A stretch of DNA of 64,000 nucleotides from Parahoeflea olei (GCF_001703635.1 NZ_LQZT01000023.1:366640-430639); one strand, 5' to 3'; shown: positions 16,476-25,202, counted from the stretch's first letter. The notes: generated from the letters alone by a model not told the origin. Numbers and translations are program-made.

Positions 16476-17252
16476 ATGCGAAAACATGAAGCGAACGGTG
16501 TCCTCGCCGCGGGGGAAGCATTGACGGCGCAAGCGCCCCGGGAACAAGACATGGAACTGGTGCGCGCACGCCTGGCGCAATGCGTCTCCCAGTTCGACAT
16601 TTTCCGCTTTCTGCGGGAGATCACCGGCCTGTTCGGGTTCAGGTATTTTCTCGTCGCCAACAGGCCCGGATCCGCGGGTGGGCCGTTCTCCGAGTCGGTG
16701 GTCATCACCTCGGTTCCGTCCGAATTCACACAGAAATGCGAGGATGTCGCCACGACCGCCGTCAATCCGCTGGCGGCGGTGATCCGCGAAACCTCCGTGC
16801 CGAGCGAATACCGGTTTCAGGATGGCGGCAGTCTGCCCCCGGGGGTGAAGGCGCTCGCCGATGCGGCACGGATCGATGCCGATGTCAGTTGCTGGTTCGT
16901 CGTCCCGCTCTACGATCCGGAGCATGGTCCTGCGGCCGTGAGCTTCATGGGCCAGCGCCCGGCCATGGGCTTTACCGAATCGGCCGAGCTCACGCTCTAT
17001 GCGCATCTGATCCACGAGAAACTGCGGGAGGTCTCGGCCAAGCCGGTCAAGACGGCCTCGCCGCTGAGCGACCGCGAGCGCGAGTGCCTGCTCTGGACCG
17101 CGGCGGGCAAGACCTCGGTCGAGATCGGCCAGATCCTCGATCTGTCCGAGCACACCGTCAACCATTACCTCAACAATGTCGCCCGCAAGGTGGGCGCGGT
17201 CAACCGCACCCAGGCCGTCGCCTACGCCATGCGCAACGGCTATATCGACTGA
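16476..17252 (+). CDS. LuxR-family regulator with autoinducer-binding-like domain
   Basis: A 258-residue regulator with an N-terminal autoinducer-binding fold (about 40-180, FGFRYFLVANRPG...) and a C-terminal LuxR helix-turn-helix (LSDRERECLLWTAAGKTSVEI then ILDLSEHTVNHYLNNVARKVG, about 195-250). The canonical acyl-homoserine-lactone contacts are not evident: the region that should carry the Tyr/Trp and Asp-Pro set reads TTAVNPLAAV, with Asn before Pro. No LuxI homologue is nearby. It may be a LuxR solo sensing another ligand, like the VisN/VisR motility regulators. Starts at 16458 (TTG), 16476 (ATG) and 16551 (ATG) are possible. Confidence 0.82.
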   Translation: MRKHEANGVLAAGEALTAQAPREQDMELVRARLAQCVSQFDIFRFLREITGLFGFRYFLVANRPGSAGGPFSESVVITSVPSEFTQKCEDVATTAVNPLAAVIRETSVPSEYRFQDGGSLPPGVKALADAARIDADVSCWFVVPLYDPEHGPAAVSFMGQRPAMGFTESAELTLYAHLIHEKLREVSAKPVKTASPLSDRERECLLWTAAGKTSVEIGQILDLSEHTVNHYLNNVARKVGAVNRTQAVAYAMRNGYID

Positions 17253-17297
17253 GCGGCCGCCTCCGGTGCCGCCCGCGCGATTCGCGGTCGGCGCGGT

Positions 17298-18959
17298 TTA
17301 CGGCGTGGCCGGGTACCAGTAGCGGGCATTGGCCTCGCCGCGGATGATCCGCACATGCTGGTTGGCAAACACCCGGTAGGGGTGGCTCCATTCCCCGTCC
17401 GGCCATTGCACGCGAATGGTGGCGCGTTCGGACACGCCCAGGCCCACATGCACGAAACCTGCATGCCCCGAGCCGTGGCCGCCGCCGATCTGGAGGCGTC
17501 GCGTCTGGGTCCGCGTGCCGGTGCGCACCGAAACCAGCGCGCCGACGGCGGCGGGATTGATCTTGCCGTTGTCGAGTTCGATCTTCACCCAGTTGCCCAT
17601 CGGCCGGTGGCCCCAGTCGGTGGCAGCCCCCAGATTGCGGAACAGGCTCGCCGGGTGCTCGCGGTTGACCACCAGGAGGTCGAGCATGCCGTCCATGTTG
17701 AAATCCTCGATCACCGCGCCGCGCCCGCGCGTGGGCAATGCGACGCCGGCTTCCTCGCCCCTTTCGTGGAAGGCCTGGTCGAAGCCGCCCATCAGCAGGT
17801 TGTCCGGGTCGAAACTCGCAAAATCCGGCATGGCCTGGACATTGCCCTTGGCGATGAACAGGTCGGTCAGCGTGTCGTTGTTGATATCGGCGAACTGGCT
17901 GTGCCAGCCGGTCGAGGGCTTGTGGTCGCCGCCGGTGTAGGGGCGATGCGCGGTCGCGCCGCGTTCGAAGGCAATGTCGCGATAGGTCGGCCGGTCTTCG
18001 CCGGCCTCCTCGTCGAGCTTCTGGATCTTGGTGTCGCCCATCGAGGTGAGCGCGTATTCCGGCAGCCCGTCGGCGTCGAAATCGGTTTCCGCGATGCCCA
18101 TGCCCCAGATGGTCAGGCGCTGCCAGCCCTGCGCCTTGGTGTAGAGCCGTGGCGGGCGGTCCTCGGCCATCTGCCAGAGCTGTTCTTCGCCGTCGCGGTA
18201 ATATTGCCGGTCGTTGGTGATCCTGAGATCGGGTTTGCCCGAGCGGTTCCAGTCGGTAAACAGCATCGACAGCGCGCAGTGGCCGGGCTCGAGCGCAAGC
18301 GGCTCGGAGTAATCGGGCGTCTCGCCCGGGCGGGGCCTGAGCAACTGGTTGGGTTCGCAGGTGCCGAACGGCGTGCCCGGCGCCGAGCGGTCGACATAAT
18401 TGCCGATGGCGATGGTGGGGAAGCGGTTGTCCTTTTCCCATGTCGCCGACAGCGCTGTCGACCAGGCCCGGCCGCCATCGATCGCAAAGCTGCGGTTGGC
18501 CTTTTCGAAGGAGCAGTCGGGCCCGCCCTTGAGCACCAGGTTGCGCCCCAGCCTCAGCAGCACCAGGTCGGTGTGCCGGTCGTTGTCGATGTCGATCGGA
18601 TAGGCGCCGAGCACACCGGTCAGGTCGTCGGCGTCGAGCCCGGTGTCGAGCCGGCGGAACCTGAGCGCGCCGCCGGTCGGGCTTTCGTTGACGTAGAATG
18701 CCGCAGGCGAGGCGCCGCCTGCCAGCACCAGATCGGGGCGGCGGTCGCCGTTGCAATCGAAGCTCGCCACCCCGCCGCCCACGAAGAACTCCCAGCCGCC
18801 GGTGTAGCTGTGATCGATGCCGGCTTCGAGCGCTTCCTCGTGCAGGATCGGCACATCGGAAGTGAAGCCGGTCTCCGCCGCGGCGGGGCCGCACAGGGCG
18901 GCGAGCGCAAGCGTGCCGAAAAGGGGGAGGGCGCGGAGAAGGGAACGGGTGGGGCTCAT
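17298..18959 (-). CDS. Exported FG-GAP/VCBS repeat protein with ASPIC/UnbV C-terminus (CRTAC1-like)
   Basis: A 553-residue secreted protein. A signal peptide (LPLFGTLALAALCGPAAAE) ends near residue 29. Beta-propeller FG-GAP repeats carry calcium-type loops such as FDCNGDRRPDL, IDIDNDRHTDL, TDWNRSGKPDL, TDFDADGLPEY, ADINNDTLTDL and EDFNMDGMLDL. The C-terminal domain (about 450-540: NWVKIELDNG, GAHRNQ-like GALVSVRTG, HVGLG, VQWPDG) is ASPIC/UnbV type. Its start overlaps the stop of the di-heme cytochrome gene (ATGA), so the two proteins probably act together in the periplasm or at the surface. The substrate is unknown. Confidence 0.85.
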   Translation of the reverse strand: MSPTRSLLRALPLFGTLALAALCGPAAAETGFTSDVPILHEEALEAGIDHSYTGGWEFFVGGGVASFDCNGDRRPDLVLAGGASPAAFYVNESPTGGALRFRRLDTGLDADDLTGVLGAYPIDIDNDRHTDLVLLRLGRNLVLKGGPDCSFEKANRSFAIDGGRAWSTALSATWEKDNRFPTIAIGNYVDRSAPGTPFGTCEPNQLLRPRPGETPDYSEPLALEPGHCALSMLFTDWNRSGKPDLRITNDRQYYRDGEEQLWQMAEDRPPRLYTKAQGWQRLTIWGMGIAETDFDADGLPEYALTSMGDTKIQKLDEEAGEDRPTYRDIAFERGATAHRPYTGGDHKPSTGWHSQFADINNDTLTDLFIAKGNVQAMPDFASFDPDNLLMGGFDQAFHERGEEAGVALPTRGRGAVIEDFNMDGMLDLLVVNREHPASLFRNLGAATDWGHRPMGNWVKIELDNGKINPAAVGALVSVRTGTRTQTRRLQIGGGHGSGHAGFVHVGLGVSERATIRVQWPDGEWSHPYRVFANQHVRIIRGEANARYWYPATP

Positions 18960-20380
18960 GGCAGGATCACCAGGGTCTTGAGAAACGCGATCACGGCCGA
19001 CTTGTCGGCCTCGGCGGCATCGGCATAGGCGTCGCGGGCCGCGCGCCCGTTGCCGCCATGGGCCAGAATGATCTCATCGAGCGTGCTGAAATCATTGCGG
19101 TGGCCATAGGGGCCGGTCGAGCCCACGCCCCACAGTTCGGCCGTCTGGAAGATGTTGCGCTCGACGAAACGCTGCGCCAGCAATTCGTTGCCGAGCGCGT
19201 CGATCTGGTTGTCGGTCATCACATGCCGCTTGAGATCGCCGAACAGCGGTACCAGCACACGGCCGCGGTCGTCGCGGGGCAGGGCGGCAGCCCAGTCGTA
19301 GAGCGAGAAATCGTAGACCGCCGTTTCCGGCACCTGCCCGTCGTTCAACGTGCCGGCGAGGTCGAACGGGCCGGGATCGGCAAAGGAGAGGCTTTCGAGC
19401 GGCAGCGCCGGGCGGTGGCAGCTGTCGCAGCCGAAGGCCGTGAACTTCGCCTCGCCCCTCTCGGCGGCCTCGGCCCAGCCCTCGACCTGTGGGACCTGGC
19501 GGGTCGGGGCGGGCAGCGTCGCCTGCCAGGCGACCAGCGCCGAGACGGCGGCCGCCGACATTTCATGCGCCTTGCCGTCGCCGTCGAAGTCGTCCGATCC
19601 GGTCCAGCGCGCGCCGAAGCGTTCGTCCGCCTGGATGCCGTGGTGCTGGTTCATGGCATTGACGGTGAACTGCCGGAGCGAGGTCATCACGCCTTTCTGG
19701 GTGAAGGGGCGGATGACGAGGTCGGTGTCGACGCCGTCGAGTTCATCGAGATTGACCGAGCCGTCGGCATCGGCGGAGATGAAGCCGAACTCCACGCCCT
19801 TGGTCTCGAGCTTCAGCCGCACGGTCGCGCCCCCGGCGCGGGCCTGGCGCAGCGCTTCGCCGCGAATGGCCTGCAGGTCGTGGCTCATCTCGCGCGCAAG
19901 CAGTTCCACAAGGCCTGCGCCGAACAGGTGGTTGGTGCCGCGTTCGCTGGAGAATTGCGGATCGAGCGAATCGAAATCCGCGCTTTCGAAACCTTCCGAG
20001 GCGAACACGTTGGTGACGAAATCGCCGGCGCCGCCGGTGGCGGGCTTGTTGTGGCAAGCGGCGCAGGACCCCGCGTCCGGCCCCGCCGTGCGAAAGAACA
20101 CCTGCTCGCGCGGATGCTTGCGGCGGGTGGGATCGATTGCCTGGGTCGCTTCCGGCCGCCCGACGCCGTCGAGCGTGGTGAAATTGGCCTCGAACAGCGC
20201 CTTGCCGATCTCGGTGAGCGCGTCGAGCTCCGCCCTCGACAGCACCCCGGAGGGCAGGCGGGCAAGCGCGTCGAGTTCGCGCGTGCGTTCGGCCCATGGC
20301 TCGTCCGCCGCCGCCAGGGCCGTGACCCCCATGAAAATGCCGAGCGAGACCGCCCGGAACCCCATCTTGCGCAAAGTCAT
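18956..20380 (-). CDS. Exported di-heme c-type cytochrome (DUF1111-like thiol oxidoreductase)
   Basis: A 474-residue periplasmic protein with a signal peptide (SLGIFMGVTALAAAD, ending near 26) and two CXXCH heme c sites, CAACH at 106-110 and CDSCH at 318-322. The order and the regions GAGLVELLAREM and LWGVGSTGPYGHRND fit the di-heme oxidoreductase / MauG-distant DUF1111 family. An EF-hand-like loop (DADGSVNLDELD) is near 203. The ATG at 20380 is chosen because it begins the signal peptide. It is coupled to the ASPIC/UnbV gene and lies downstream of a ROK regulator. Function is unassigned; electron transfer or oxidative modification of a partner is plausible. Confidence 0.83.
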   Translation of the reverse strand: MTLRKMGFRAVSLGIFMGVTALAAADEPWAERTRELDALARLPSGVLSRAELDALTEIGKALFEANFTTLDGVGRPEATQAIDPTRRKHPREQVFFRTAGPDAGSCAACHNKPATGGAGDFVTNVFASEGFESADFDSLDPQFSSERGTNHLFGAGLVELLAREMSHDLQAIRGEALRQARAGGATVRLKLETKGVEFGFISADADGSVNLDELDGVDTDLVIRPFTQKGVMTSLRQFTVNAMNQHHGIQADERFGARWTGSDDFDGDGKAHEMSAAAVSALVAWQATLPAPTRQVPQVEGWAEAAERGEAKFTAFGCDSCHRPALPLESLSFADPGPFDLAGTLNDGQVPETAVYDFSLYDWAAALPRDDRGRVLVPLFGDLKRHVMTDNQIDALGNELLAQRFVERNIFQTAELWGVGSTGPYGHRNDFSTLDEIILAHGGNGRAARDAYADAAEADKSAVIAFLKTLVILP

Positions 20381-20507
20381 GCCTGTCCTCCCTTCGTCTC
20401 GCTCGCGGCGCGGCCTCGCCCCGGGGCAGGCGGCCGTGAGGCTCGCCTCCGCTTGCCGGCCCGGCGCGCTCCCCGCGTCACCGCTCCCGGCTGGGCGCCG
20501 CGCCCGG

Positions 20508-21728
20508 TCATCCGTTCCGCATCGTCTCCCACACCCTGTCGGCCTGGGTGGCGTCGATCTCCGCAAGCGCGCCGATGCCGCAGCCGTCGAGGATCAGCGG
20601 CATGTCGTCGACAAAGAGATCGATCGGAATCTCCTGCGCCGCAGCCGCGTTCGAATTGCGCAACACCTCGCGCAGGGCCGGCTCCATCAGGTCGAAGGCC
20701 GCGGCGCCATGGCCGGCAAAGGCCACCCGGAAGGGGTCCACCAGCGCGAACAGGCCGGCCAGCCCCGATCCCAGCGCCCGGCCGGCGGCGGCGAAACTGT
20801 CGATCGCCAGCGGATCGCCGTTGCGGGCGGCATCGGCGATCCAGACGATCTCGGATGGTTCGACGTGGCGGTCGGGCTTGAGGTCGGGCGGGTCGCCCCT
20901 GAAATGGCGCAGGATCGCGTAGTCGCCGGCGGCGGCCTCGATGCAGCCGCGCGCGCCGCAGCGACACAGCGCGCCGCCGGCCTGGTGCAGCATATGGCCG
21001 AATTCGGTGCCCGAGGACTGGGTACCGTTGATGATGCGGCCGCGCAGGAACAGGCCCATGCCGACGCCGTGGGCAAGCAGGATCGCGGCGAAATTGTCGC
21101 AATAGCGCTCGGGATCGCGCCAGTTCAGCGCCCGGGCTATCAGGTCGCAGTCATTGGCAAGCCGCGTCGGCGCTCCGAACTCCTCTTCCAGCCAGTCGGC
21201 CATCGGGATGTTGGTGTGCGGCGTCATCGGCGAGCGCAGCAGCCGGAGCCCGGCGCTGTCGGTGGTCCCCTGCACGCCGATGGAAATGCCGCCGAGCTGC
21301 GCGGCCGATATCCCGTTCGCCTCCAGCGTCTGGCGGATCTCGGTGATCAGCGTGCGGCGGAACTCCTCCATCGAGACCCCGGCCATGTCGAGATCGAAAG
21401 GCTGGCGCGCGATCAGGCTGCCGGCATAGTCGACGATGGCGACATGGACCTCGCCGATCTTGAGGATGAGCAGCACCGCGTGGCGGAAGCGGGGATTGAG
21501 CGAAAGCCCGACGCTCGGCCGTCCGCGACCGGGCAGGGCGCCGGTCTCGGCGCTGCGTGCGACCAGCACCCCCTCGGCGATCAGTTCGGCCGAAATGGTC
21601 GAGACGGTGGCGGGGCTGAGCGCTGCGGCCTGCGCGATTTCGCCGCGGCTCACGGTTCCGCCACGCCGCACGATCTGGATGATGCGCAGCCGGTTTCGCC
21701 GTCGCATGTCGTCCGAACGAAGCACCAT
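20508..21728 (-). CDS. ROK-family transcriptional repressor (NagC/XylR type)
   Basis: A 406-residue regulator with an N-terminal winged helix (RGEIAQAAALSPATVSTISA, about 28-47) and a C-terminal ROK sugar-binding domain. The ROK zinc signature is visible around 265-290: GTEFGHML then CRCGARGCIE. It is divergent from the xylF-xylH-ATPase operon with 220 bases between, so it most likely represses that importer and is released by the imported sugar or its phosphate. The ATG at 21728 has GGGA eight bases upstream; 21734 is an alternative. Confidence 0.9.
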   Translation of the reverse strand: MVLRSDDMRRRNRLRIIQIVRRGGTVSRGEIAQAAALSPATVSTISAELIAEGVLVARSAETGALPGRGRPSVGLSLNPRFRHAVLLILKIGEVHVAIVDYAGSLIARQPFDLDMAGVSMEEFRRTLITEIRQTLEANGISAAQLGGISIGVQGTTDSAGLRLLRSPMTPHTNIPMADWLEEEFGAPTRLANDCDLIARALNWRDPERYCDNFAAILLAHGVGMGLFLRGRIINGTQSSGTEFGHMLHQAGGALCRCGARGCIEAAAGDYAILRHFRGDPPDLKPDRHVEPSEIVWIADAARNGDPLAIDSFAAAGRALGSGLAGLFALVDPFRVAFAGHGAAAFDLMEPALREVLRNSNAAAAQEIPIDLFVDDMPLILDGCGIGALAEIDATQADRVWETMRNG

Positions 21729-21780
21729 CGTCATTTTCCCGGCATGCCTCCCTACAGTCCGGGTGCAGTGCAAAAATTAC

Positions 21781-21793
21781 GTTGCATTGCAAC
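21781..21793. promoter_or_regulatory. Palindrome in the ROK/xylF divergent region, candidate ROK operator
   Basis: GTTGCA-T-TGCAAC is a perfect 6-1-6 inverted repeat located 53 bases from the ROK start and about 155 bases from xylF. A second palindrome, AAGCGCTT, lies at 21827-21834. Either could be a sugar-regulator operator. Confidence 0.4.
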
Positions 21794-21817
21794 AACTTGA
21801 CTAGACTTTGTGTCATG

Positions 21818-21846
21818 TTGACATGCAAGCGCTTTTGAGTCACGAT
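21818..21846 (+). promoter_or_regulatory. Candidate promoter for the xylF operon
   Basis: A consensus -35 TTGACA (21818-21823) is followed after 17 bases by CACGAT (21841-21846), a weak -10. The AAGCGCTT palindrome falls inside the spacer, which would suit repression. A leader of about 95 bases would precede xylF. Confidence 0.35.
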
Positions 21847-21948
21847 TTTTTTTGAGGCTTGAATTAATAGCCTTTGAGAGGCGTACCTGGCGCCTGAATG
21901 CCGGGCAGGATTGTAAGGTGCATCGAACATGCACTTGGGAGGTTTAGG

Positions 21949-22983
21949 ATGAAAAAACTAGTGAGCACCCTTGTTGCCGGCGTCGTCATGACGGCCGCAA
22001 TGGCCGGCGTGGCCTCGGCGGAAGGCAAGAAGATCGGCGTGTCGTGGTCGAATTTCCAGGAGGAGCGCTGGAAGACCGACGAAGCCGCGATCAAGTCCGC
22101 CATCGAGGCCGCCGGCGACACCTATGTGTCCACCGACGCGCAGTCCTCCGCCGCCAAGCAGATCTCGGACGTGGAAAGCCTGATGTCGCAGGGCGTCAAC
22201 GCGCTGATCATTCTGGCGCAGGACACCCAGGCCATCATCCCGGCCGTCACCGCCGCCGCGGACGAAGGCATTCCGGTCATCGCCTATGACCGCCTGATCG
22301 AGGACAGCCGCGCCTTCTACCTGACCTTCGACAACGTCGAAGTCGGCCGCATGCAGGCCCGCGCCGTTCTCGCCGCAGCCCCCAAGGGCAACTATGTGAT
22401 GATCAAGGGCTCGCCCACCGATCCGAACGCCGACTTCCTGCGCGGCGGCCAGCAGGAAGTGCTGCAGGCTGCCATCGACGCCGGCGACATCAAGATCGTC
22501 GACGAGGCCTATACCGACGGCTGGCTTCCGGCCAACGCCCAGCGCAACATGGAGCAGATCCTGACCGCCAACGACAACAAGGTCGATGCCGTGGTCGCCT
22601 CCAATGACGGCACCGCCGGCGGCGCTGTCGCAGCGCTGACCGCCCAGGGCATGGAAGGCATTCCGGTGTCCGGCCAGGACGGCGACCATGCCGCGCTCAA
22701 CCGCGTCGCCAACGGCACCCAGACCGTCAGCGTCTGGAAGGACGCCCGCGATCTCGGGAAGAATGCCGGCGAAATCGCGGTCAAGCTCGCAGACGGCACG
22801 GCCATGTCGGACATCGAAGGCGCCCAGGAATGGACCTCGCCGTCGGGCACCAAGATGTGGGCCATGTTCCTGTCGCCGGTTCCGATCACCAAGGACAACC
22901 TCGCGACCGTCGTCGATGCCGGCTGGATCAGCAAGGAAGACCTCTGCCAGGGCGTGTCCGGCGGACCGGCTCCCTGCAACTGA
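21949..22983 (+). CDS. xylF: Periplasmic sugar (xylose-type) ABC transporter substrate-binding protein
   Basis: A 344-residue periplasmic binding protein with a signal peptide (STLVAGVVMTAAMAGVASA, cleavage near residue 24) and a type I periplasmic-binding fold. KIGVSWSNFQEERWKTDEAAI, the YDRLI hinge segment, SPTDPNA and ASNDGTAGG match D-xylose-binding proteins. It follows a strong GGGAGG site and is the first gene of the importer operon. The ROK repressor divergent from it is the likely regulator. Substrate is D-xylose or a related aldose by homology. Confidence 0.9.
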   Translation: MKKLVSTLVAGVVMTAAMAGVASAEGKKIGVSWSNFQEERWKTDEAAIKSAIEAAGDTYVSTDAQSSAAKQISDVESLMSQGVNALIILAQDTQAIIPAVTAAADEGIPVIAYDRLIEDSRAFYLTFDNVEVGRMQARAVLAAAPKGNYVMIKGSPTDPNADFLRGGQQEVLQAAIDAGDIKIVDEAYTDGWLPANAQRNMEQILTANDNKVDAVVASNDGTAGGAVAALTAQGMEGIPVSGQDGDHAALNRVANGTQTVSVWKDARDLGKNAGEIAVKLADGTAMSDIEGAQEWTSPSGTKMWAMFLSPVPITKDNLATVVDAGWISKEDLCQGVSGGPAPCN

Positions 22984-23014
22984 TCCCATCGTTCACCTGA
23001 ACGCTTCGCACCTG

Positions 23015-23042
23015 ACGTCCCCATCCCTGCGGATGGGGACGT
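23015..23042 (+). promoter_or_regulatory. Intercistronic hairpin between xylF and xylH
   Basis: A perfect 12-bp stem (ACGTCCCCATCC / GGATGGGGACGT) with a CTGC loop. It lacks a T-run. The 3' arm contains GGGGA, the apparent ribosome binding site of xylH, so the structure may both protect the xylF mRNA 3' end and reduce xylH translation. Confidence 0.6.
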
Positions 23043-23046
23043 TGTG

Positions 23047-24372
23047 ATGCTCACTACCCGGATGACGGCCATGACAGAGACTTCTCCCGCAGCGCCACCG
23101 CCGGCCAAGCCACGCGGCTTTTTCGCGGCGCTCGAAATCGACACCCGACTTATCGGAATGATTGGCGCATTCGTCGTCATCTGCCTGATCTTCAATTTCC
23201 TCACCGACGGGCGTTTCATGACGCCGCGCAACATCTTCAACCTGACCATCCAGACCGCATCCGTGGCGATCATGGCCACCGGCATGGTGTTCGTCATCGT
23301 CACCCGCCATATCGACCTGTCGGTGGGCTCGCTGCTGGCGACCTGCTCGGCGATGATGGCGATGACGCAGACGCTGGTCACGCCGGAATGGCTGGGCCTG
23401 GGGCTCAACCACCCCGCGACCATGCCGATTGCCATTCTGGTCGGCGTGCTGACGGGGCTGGTGATCGGCGCCTTCCACGGCTGGCTGATCGGGTATCTCG
23501 CCATTCCCGCTTTCATCGTCACGCTCGGCGGCTTCCTCGTCTGGCGCAACGTCGCCTGGCACCTGACCGACGGCCAGACCATCGGGCCGCTCGACGAGAA
23601 TTTCCAGCTGTTCGGCGGCATCAACGGCACGCTCGGCGAAACCTGGAGCTGGGTGGTGGCGGCGCTGGCCGTGCTGGGCGCGTTCTACGCGATCTTCCAG
23701 TCGCGCCGGAACCGGGTGCTGCACGAGTTTCCCGTCAAGCCGCTCTGGGCCGAGTTCGTGCTGGGCGGCGTCGCCACCGCGGCGATCGTCGGCCTGGTGG
23801 CGGTTCTCAATGCCTATGAGATCCCGACCGCCCGGCTCGAACGGCTGTTCGAGGCGCGCGGCGAAACCATGCCCGAAGGCCTGGTTCAGGGCTACGGCCT
23901 TCCGATCTCGGTGCTGCTGCTCTTGCTGATCGCCTTCATCATGACGCTGATTGCCCGGCGCACGCGGCTCGGCCGCTACATCTTCGCCACCGGCGGCAAC
24001 CCGGAGGCGGCGGAACTGGCGGGGATCAACACGCGTCTGCTGACCGTCAAGATCTTCGCGATCATGGGCGTCTTGTGCGCCATCTCCGCAGTCGTGGCCT
24101 CGTCGCGCCAGACCTTCCATTCCAACGACATAGGCACGCTCGACGAACTGCGCGTGATCGCGGCGGCCGTGATCGGCGGCACCGCCCTGTCGGGTGGCAT
24201 GGGCACCATCTATGGTGCGATCTTGGGCGCGCTGATCATGCAGAGCCTGCAATCGGGCATGGCCATGGTCGGCGTCGATGCGCCCTACCAGAACATCGTG
24301 GTCGGCATCGTGCTCGTCTTTGCCGTCTTCGTCGACATCCTCTACCGGCGCCGGACGGGAGACAAGACATGA
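23047..24372 (+). CDS. xylH: Sugar ABC transporter permease (XylH-type)
   Basis: A 441-residue inner-membrane permease of the BPD_transp_2 family with about ten transmembrane segments. Typical family segments are IMATGMVFVIVTRHIDLSVGS, FIVTLGGFLVWRN, YIFATGGNPEAAELAGIN and the C-terminal VIGGTALSGGMGTIYGAILGAL. An internal extension (about 190-290) is longer than in ribose permeases, as is usual for XylH. The ATG at 23047 is seven bases after GGGGA; Met codons at 23062 and 23071 are alternatives. The stop overlaps the ATPase start (ATGA). Confidence 0.9.
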   Translation: MLTTRMTAMTETSPAAPPPAKPRGFFAALEIDTRLIGMIGAFVVICLIFNFLTDGRFMTPRNIFNLTIQTASVAIMATGMVFVIVTRHIDLSVGSLLATCSAMMAMTQTLVTPEWLGLGLNHPATMPIAILVGVLTGLVIGAFHGWLIGYLAIPAFIVTLGGFLVWRNVAWHLTDGQTIGPLDENFQLFGGINGTLGETWSWVVAALAVLGAFYAIFQSRRNRVLHEFPVKPLWAEFVLGGVATAAIVGLVAVLNAYEIPTARLERLFEARGETMPEGLVQGYGLPISVLLLLLIAFIMTLIARRTRLGRYIFATGGNPEAAELAGINTRLLTVKIFAIMGVLCAISAVVASSRQTFHSNDIGTLDELRVIAAAVIGGTALSGGMGTIYGAILGALIMQSLQSGMAMVGVDAPYQNIVVGIVLVFAVFVDILYRRRTGDKT

Positions 24373-25145
24373 CAACGCCTCTCGTGGAAATGCGCGACAT
24401 GCAGAAGTCGTTCGGCGGCATCAAGGCCGTCGACCATGTCACCATCGATCTGTATCCCGGCGAGGTGGTCGGGGTGCTGGGTCACAACGGCGCCGGCAAG
24501 TCGGTGCTGACGAAAATGCTGTCGGGCGCATTGCCGCGCGACGGCGGCGAGATCTTCATCAATGGCAAGAAGGCGTCGATCAACAACCCGCGTGACGCCC
24601 GCAGCTACAAGATCGAGACGATCTACCAGTATCTGGCTCTGGCCGACAATCTGGACGCGGCCTCCAACCTGTTTCTCGGACGCGAGCTGACGACGCCGCT
24701 GGGCTTCGTCGACGACGCGTTGATGGAGGCGGAGACGCGCAAGATCATGAAGCGCCTCAATCCCAATTTCCGGCGCTTCCACACGCCGGTCTCGGGCCTT
24801 TCGGGCGGGCAGCGGCAATCTGTCGCGATAGCGCGTGCGGTCTATTTCAACGCCAAGATCCTGATCATGGACGAGCCCACCGCGGCGCTGGGCGTGCAGG
24901 AAACCCGGATGGTGGCGGAACTGATCGAGCAGCTCAAATCCGAGGGGATCGGCATCCTGCTGATCGATCACGACATTCACCAGGTCAAGATGCTCTGTGA
25001 CCGGGCCAATGTGATGAAGAACGGCCAGCTCGTGGGTACCGTCAAGGTCGCCGAAGCCTCCGAGGACGACCTCTTGGGCATGATCATCGCCGGCAAATGC
25101 CCGCCGAGCGCGATTCCGGGACCCGGCGCCATCCAGACCGCCTGA
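24369..25145 (+). CDS. Sugar ABC transporter ATP-binding protein, single-domain (FrcA-like)
   Basis: A 258-residue ABC ATPase with Walker A GHNGAGKS (about 38-45), Q-loop IYQYLALADN, signature LSGGQRQ, Walker B ILIMDEP and switch histidine LLIDHD. Classical XylG/RbsA proteins carry two fused ABC domains (about 500 residues); this one has one domain, like the fructose importer protein FrcA of rhizobia, and must work as a homodimer. It is translationally coupled to xylH and is the last gene before a strong terminator. Confidence 0.9.
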   Translation: MTTPLVEMRDMQKSFGGIKAVDHVTIDLYPGEVVGVLGHNGAGKSVLTKMLSGALPRDGGEIFINGKKASINNPRDARSYKIETIYQYLALADNLDAASNLFLGRELTTPLGFVDDALMEAETRKIMKRLNPNFRRFHTPVSGLSGGQRQSVAIARAVYFNAKILIMDEPTAALGVQETRMVAELIEQLKSEGIGILLIDHDIHQVKMLCDRANVMKNGQLVGTVKVAEASEDDLLGMIIAGKCPPSAIPGPGAIQTA

Positions 25146-25168
25146 CCGCGTCCGCCAGCACGATCGCC

Positions 25169-25202
25169 AATAAAACCGGGGCCGCGTGCCCCGGTTTTAT
25201 TG
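25169..25202. terminator. Intrinsic terminator after the xyl importer operon
   Basis: A perfect 14-bp stem (AATAAAACCGGGGC / GCCCCGGTTTTATT) with a five-base loop, 23 bases after the ATPase stop. The A and T runs at the stem base make it usable from either side. Confidence 0.85.

Noticed and set aside
14580..17165. An 861-residue version of the acyl-CoA ligase
   Set aside because: The extra N-terminal 319 residues cover the divergent promoter and run antisense to the LuxR gene; the ligase family starts at the ATG at 16208, which has a ribosome binding site.
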